Part shown: piece by piece, positions 6,460 through 8,465 of the stretch
How the letters are laid out: each line of letters starts with the position of its first letter
Position numbering within the stretch: position 1 is the first letter of the stretch
Assembly (NCBI GenBank): GCA_030634615.1
Contig: DAOWAL010000049.1
Span: 1 to 8,465, forward strand
DNA from: Candidatus Aenigmatarchaeota archaeon
GTDB taxonomy: Archaea; Aenigmatarchaeota; Aenigmatarchaeia; QMZP01; QMZT01
Length of the DNA: 8,465 nt
Direction: 5' to 3'
Notes under the pieces: model-generated
Told to the model about the DNA's origin: nothing
What the model saw: the letters and a program-made list of their open reading frames with translations, nothing else
The model's database searches: none
Position numbers and translations under genes: made by a program

Positions 6460-7271
6460 TGGTAGTTTATATGGTCACAAATAAAGAGAATGGAAAGAAA
6501 TATATCGGGCAAACGACTAATAGTTTTGAACAGCGTAAACACGAGCATGTTTATGATGCACTAGGTAATAAAAAGGGTATGTATTTTCACAAGGCTATTA
6601 GAAAATATGGGGTGGAAGCTTTTGATTGGCAAACACTTTATGAATGTGACAATATAGAAGATTTAAATAAAGCAGAAATTTATTACATACAACATTATGA
6701 TACTTTTGAGAATGGGTATAATCTTACACTTGGTGGACGAAATGCACCTCATTCTGAGGAAACTAAAAGAAAGATGTCCATTTCAAAGAGAGGAGAAAAC
6801 AATCCAATGTTTGGTGTTCATCTGTGTGGAAAAGATAATCCTATGTATGGTAAAAAATTGTCTGCGGAACACAAACGAATACTATCTGAAGTAAATAAGG
6901 GCAAAATAATTTCGGAGGAACATAAACAAAAGATATCTGAGGCTAATAAAGGAAAAGATGTCTCAGAAGAAACCTGTAAAAAAATATCCGAGGCAAATAA
7001 AGGTAGAAAGATTTCAAAAGAAACAAGAGCAAAAATGTCTATAGCAAATAAAGGAAAGAATAATTCGATGTATGGTAAAAAACATTTAGAGAAAACTAAA
7101 AGAAAGATGTCTGAAGCCAATAGAGGTAAAAATAATGGTAATGCCCGTGCTATAATTATTGATCACCGGCATTTTGATACTATTAGAGAGGCAGAGGTCT
7201 TTTTGGGGGTTGGTCATGGTACTATATTTCATAGATTAAAAAATCAGTGGTCCGGGTACGAATATGTTTAA
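6459..7271 (+). CDS. GIY-YIG homing endonuclease (HE5) with six NUMOD3 repeats
   Basis: From ATG 6459 this is a 270-residue protein beginning [19 protein letters not shown], matching the N-termini of HE1 and HE2. The upstream in-frame ATG at 6453 is too close to the GGAG site. Catalytic residues Tyr4, Tyr15, Arg26, His30, Glu73 and Asn88 are intact. Six NUMOD3-type repeats follow (about residues 98-224), four of them consecutive without linkers ([16 protein letters not shown] and similar), a more regular run than in the others. The C-terminal module has the HFDT motif (residues 238-241) and ends WSGYEYV. It is the last of the three tandem endonuclease genes, with its start overlapping the HE4 stop by one base. 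The next gene follows after 17 bases and has its own strong Shine-Dalgarno site. Confidence 0.94.
   Translation: MVVYMVTNKENGKKYIGQTTNSFEQRKHEHVYDALGNKKGMYFHKAIRKYGVEAFDWQTLYECDNIEDLNKAEIYYIQHYDTFENGYNLTLGGRNAPHSEETKRKMSISKRGENNPMFGVHLCGKDNPMYGKKLSAEHKRILSEVNKGKIISEEHKQKISEANKGKDVSEETCKKISEANKGRKISKETRAKMSIANKGKNNSMYGKKHLEKTKRKMSEANRGKNNGNARAIIIDHRHFDTIREAEVFLGVGHGTIFHRLKNQWSGYEYV
6750..7130 (+). repeat. NUMOD3-type coding repeats in HE5 (6 units)
   Basis: Six units; the central ones share ISEANKGK or a close variant, suggesting recent tandem duplication inside the gene. The reverse strand shows an open frame here only because the repeats are low in complexity. Confidence 0.85.
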
Positions 7272-7275
7272 TTTT

Positions 7276-7280
7276 GGAGG
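7276..7280 (+). promoter_or_regulatory. Ribosome binding site that decides the 7289 start
   Basis: GGAGG lies eight bases before the ATG at 7289. A longer reading from 7247 would overlap the end of HE5 and has no such site, so 7289 is chosen. Confidence 0.75.
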
Positions 7281-7288
7281 TGTGTTTA

Positions 7289-7516
7289 ATGTATGAAGAT
7301 GAAAACGGGGATTCTTGGAAAATTTGGAGAAAACATATAATTCTAGAAATTAGTCGTATGAATAATAATCTTGAAAAATTGGAAGCAAGACATAACGAAT
7401 ATATGTTAAATACATCAATTGAAATAAGTCGTATTAAAACCTTAGCCATTGCATATGGTGGAATTGCCGGATTGATAGTTACATTAGTAATCAGGGAGGT
7501 GTTGAATAGATTATGA
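7289..7516 (+). CDS. Small coiled-coil protein with C-terminal membrane segment (XhlA/holin-accessory-like)
   Basis: This 75-residue protein has a charged helical N-terminal half (residues 10-50, WKIWRKHIILEISRMNNNLE and onward, with heptad-like spacing) and one membrane segment at about residues 51-69 (TLAIAYGGIAGLIVTLVIRE), ending in a basic tail. The layout resembles XhlA-type and other small phage proteins next to lysis genes: a cytoplasmic or peripheral helix tethered by a C-terminal anchor. I do not see a motif that proves this family. Its stop overlaps the next gene by four bases (ATGA), so its product and the PAS protein are translationally coupled and probably made in linked amounts. 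This suggests the PAS protein could act at the membrane through this partner, but no direct contact can be read from sequence. Confidence 0.8.
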   Translation: MYEDENGDSWKIWRKHIILEISRMNNNLEKLEARHNEYMLNTSIEISRIKTLAIAYGGIAGLIVTLVIREVLNRL

Positions 7517-8151
7517 TACCCTGGATTAAATCACTATTTGATAAGACATGTCAGGAGACAATTTTGTCTTACGAGTTAGATAAAAATAGAGAGAGTCTAA
7601 ATTATCTAATTCATTTGACAGAACGATTGGAAGAAATGGAAACTGATACACAATATCGTAATGCGTTTTTAAATGCTATGGCTAACGGTTTAGATTTCCC
7701 TATGTGGGTTAAGGATACTAATGGTAATTTTTTATTCGTAAATACTGCTTGTGCTAAAATAATTTTGAGGACCACAGTAGAAAAGGCACTAAATTTAACA
7801 GATATAGATTTTAGAAAAGATGCTCTTGCTCCGATATGTATGAAAAGTGATAAACGTATACAAGAAACTTTAAAGACATTGAGATTTATAGAGCATTCCA
7901 GATACAAGGATGGTAGGGATGTCTGGTTAGATGTGACGAAATCACCATTAATAGTAGATGGGAAATTGGTTGGAATTGTCGGATCTGCTAAAGATATCTC
8001 AACTCTTGTTTCGAAAGAGATTAGAGATCATTGTGCAAAACCAGGATTAATTGAAATTGATCTTAATTTAGAATATTATATGGGTGCAAAAAGTGCAAAA
8101 AGAAAAAACGATTTGAAAGAAGTTTTGGAGAAGCATATGCATGATTGTTAA
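7513..8151 (+). CDS. Stand-alone PAS-domain protein
   Basis: This 212-residue protein holds one PAS domain at about residues 48-165. Typical features are FPMWVKDTNGNFLFVNTACA (the first strands of the fold), a central helical part (KALNLTDIDF), and the closing strands RYKDGRDVWLDVTKSPLIVD and GKLVGIVGSAKDIS, the last being the usual end of a sensor PAS with the following linker. PAS domains bind small ligands, haem or flavin, or mediate protein contacts, and usually feed a kinase, cyclase or regulator. Here no output domain follows: residues 166-212 are only a charged helical tail. The N-terminal 45 residues are helical (MIPWIKSLFDKTCQETILSY, then YLIHLTERLEEME) and could form a coiled coil or bind membrane. 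It overlaps the small membrane gene by ATGA. The PAS call is strong; ligand and partner are unknown. Confidence 0.88.
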   Translation: MIPWIKSLFDKTCQETILSYELDKNRESLNYLIHLTERLEEMETDTQYRNAFLNAMANGLDFPMWVKDTNGNFLFVNTACAKIILRTTVEKALNLTDIDFRKDALAPICMKSDKRIQETLKTLRFIEHSRYKDGRDVWLDVTKSPLIVDGKLVGIVGSAKDISTLVSKEIRDHCAKPGLIEIDLNLEYYMGAKSAKRKNDLKEVLEKHMHDC

Positions 8152-8155
8152 AATG

Positions 8156-8160
8156 AAGGA
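8156..8160 (+). promoter_or_regulatory. Ribosome binding site of the zinc-ribbon gene
   Basis: AAGGA lies eight bases before the ATG at 8169 and supports that start. Confidence 0.6.
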
Positions 8161-8168
8161 ATTGAAAA

Positions 8169-8465
8169 ATGGATAATTATAAAATTTGTACAAAGTGTGG
8201 TGAGGAGTTTCCTGCTACAACGGAATTTTTTTATAAACAGAAGATTGGTGAATTTGGCTTACAGGCTGAATGTAAAATTTGTCATCGGAAATATTACAAA
8301 GATAACAAAAAGAAGTATTCAGCAACTAATAAGAAATGGCGAAAAAATAACAAAGAAAAATGTACCACAGATAGGAAAGAGTGGTATGAAAATAACAGAG
8401 AGTGGGTTGTAGAATATCGGAAAGACAACAAGGAAAAAATTGCAGTTAATAGTGCAAAATGGTGG
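8169..8465 (+). CDS. Zinc-ribbon protein of the phage HNH/endonuclease VII-like type, 3' end missing
   Basis: The frame stays open for 99 codons to the end of the window, so the gene is cut. Residues 7-10 (CTKC) and 35-38 (CKIC), followed by His39, form a treble-clef or zinc-ribbon pair with the usual spacing. Residues about 40-99 are a basic, aromatic stretch with units of roughly 13-15 residues (KKWRKNNKEK, KEWYENNREW, YRKDNKEK). In phages this opening is often followed by an HNH or recombination endonuclease VII (His-Me finger) domain. If so, it would be a sixth endonuclease-type gene here. The catalytic part, if present, lies outside the window, so a plain zinc-finger DNA-binding protein cannot be ruled out. 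Confidence 0.75.
   Translation, partial: MDNYKICTKCGEEFPATTEFFYKQKIGEFGLQAECKICHRKYYKDNKKKYSATNKKWRKNNKEKCTTDRKEWYENNREWVVEYRKDNKEKIAVNSAKWW

Noticed and set aside
324..7130. Regularly spaced similar segments that could suggest CRISPR or DNA repeats
   Set aside because: The periodicity is 17 or about 24 codons, stays in frame, varies at the DNA level and encodes NUMOD3-type repeats; there are no identical repeats with unique spacers.
8197..8412. 71-residue + strand frame near the window end
   Set aside because: It is an out-of-frame reading of the zinc-ribbon gene starting at 8169, which has a Shine-Dalgarno site and clear Cys pairs.
1..8465. tRNA or rRNA genes
   Set aside because: No cloverleaf-like sequence or rRNA signature was noticed by eye, and the space between genes is too small for a tRNA except in the 85-base gap, which does not show one.

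Overview
The window looks like a stretch of a tailed double-stranded DNA phage (Caudoviricetes) or a prophage-like region. It is AT-rich. All twelve genes that can be supported lie on the + strand, are packed with short gaps or 1-8 nt overlaps, and several have strong AGGAGG-type ribosome binding sites. One gene has the character of a portal protein. The host cannot be named from the sequence. The Shine-Dalgarno sites and membrane-associated small proteins fit a bacteriophage, and nothing points to a eukaryotic virus.

Layout, left to right: a GIY-YIG homing endonuclease (HE1, 18-776); an 85-nt gap with a hairpin; a small protein with two membrane segments (862-1137); a membrane-anchored coiled-coil protein with a beta-rich C-terminus (1139-2089); HE2 (2111-2944); a 61-residue protein of unknown role (2969-3154); the portal-like protein (3167-5008); then three endonuclease genes head to tail, HE3 (5001-5837), HE4 (5830-6459) and HE5 (6459-7271), chained by short overlaps; a small coiled-coil/membrane protein (7289-7516) overlapping by ATGA with a PAS-domain protein (7513-8151); and the start of a zinc-ribbon protein of the phage HNH/endonuclease VII-like type, cut by the window end (8169 onward).

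The dominant feature is mobile DNA. Five GIY-YIG genes, all with intact catalytic residues, fill a little under half of the window, and the truncated zinc-ribbon gene may be a sixth mobile endonuclease. Four of the five are close paralogues: GIY-YIG domain, then five or six tandem 17-residue NUMOD3-type repeats, then a C-terminal module centred on an FDT motif. HE4 has a short repeat region and a different C-terminal DNA-binding module. They sit between, not inside, the phage genes, so they look like free-standing (intronless) homing endonucleases that spread with neighbouring phage DNA such as the portal gene.

The non-mobile genes suggest a virion-assembly gene (portal) and two membrane-linked gene pairs. 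The second pair joins a small membrane protein to a lone PAS sensor domain by translational coupling. That pair is the best candidate here for an unusual phage function, although its role is inference.
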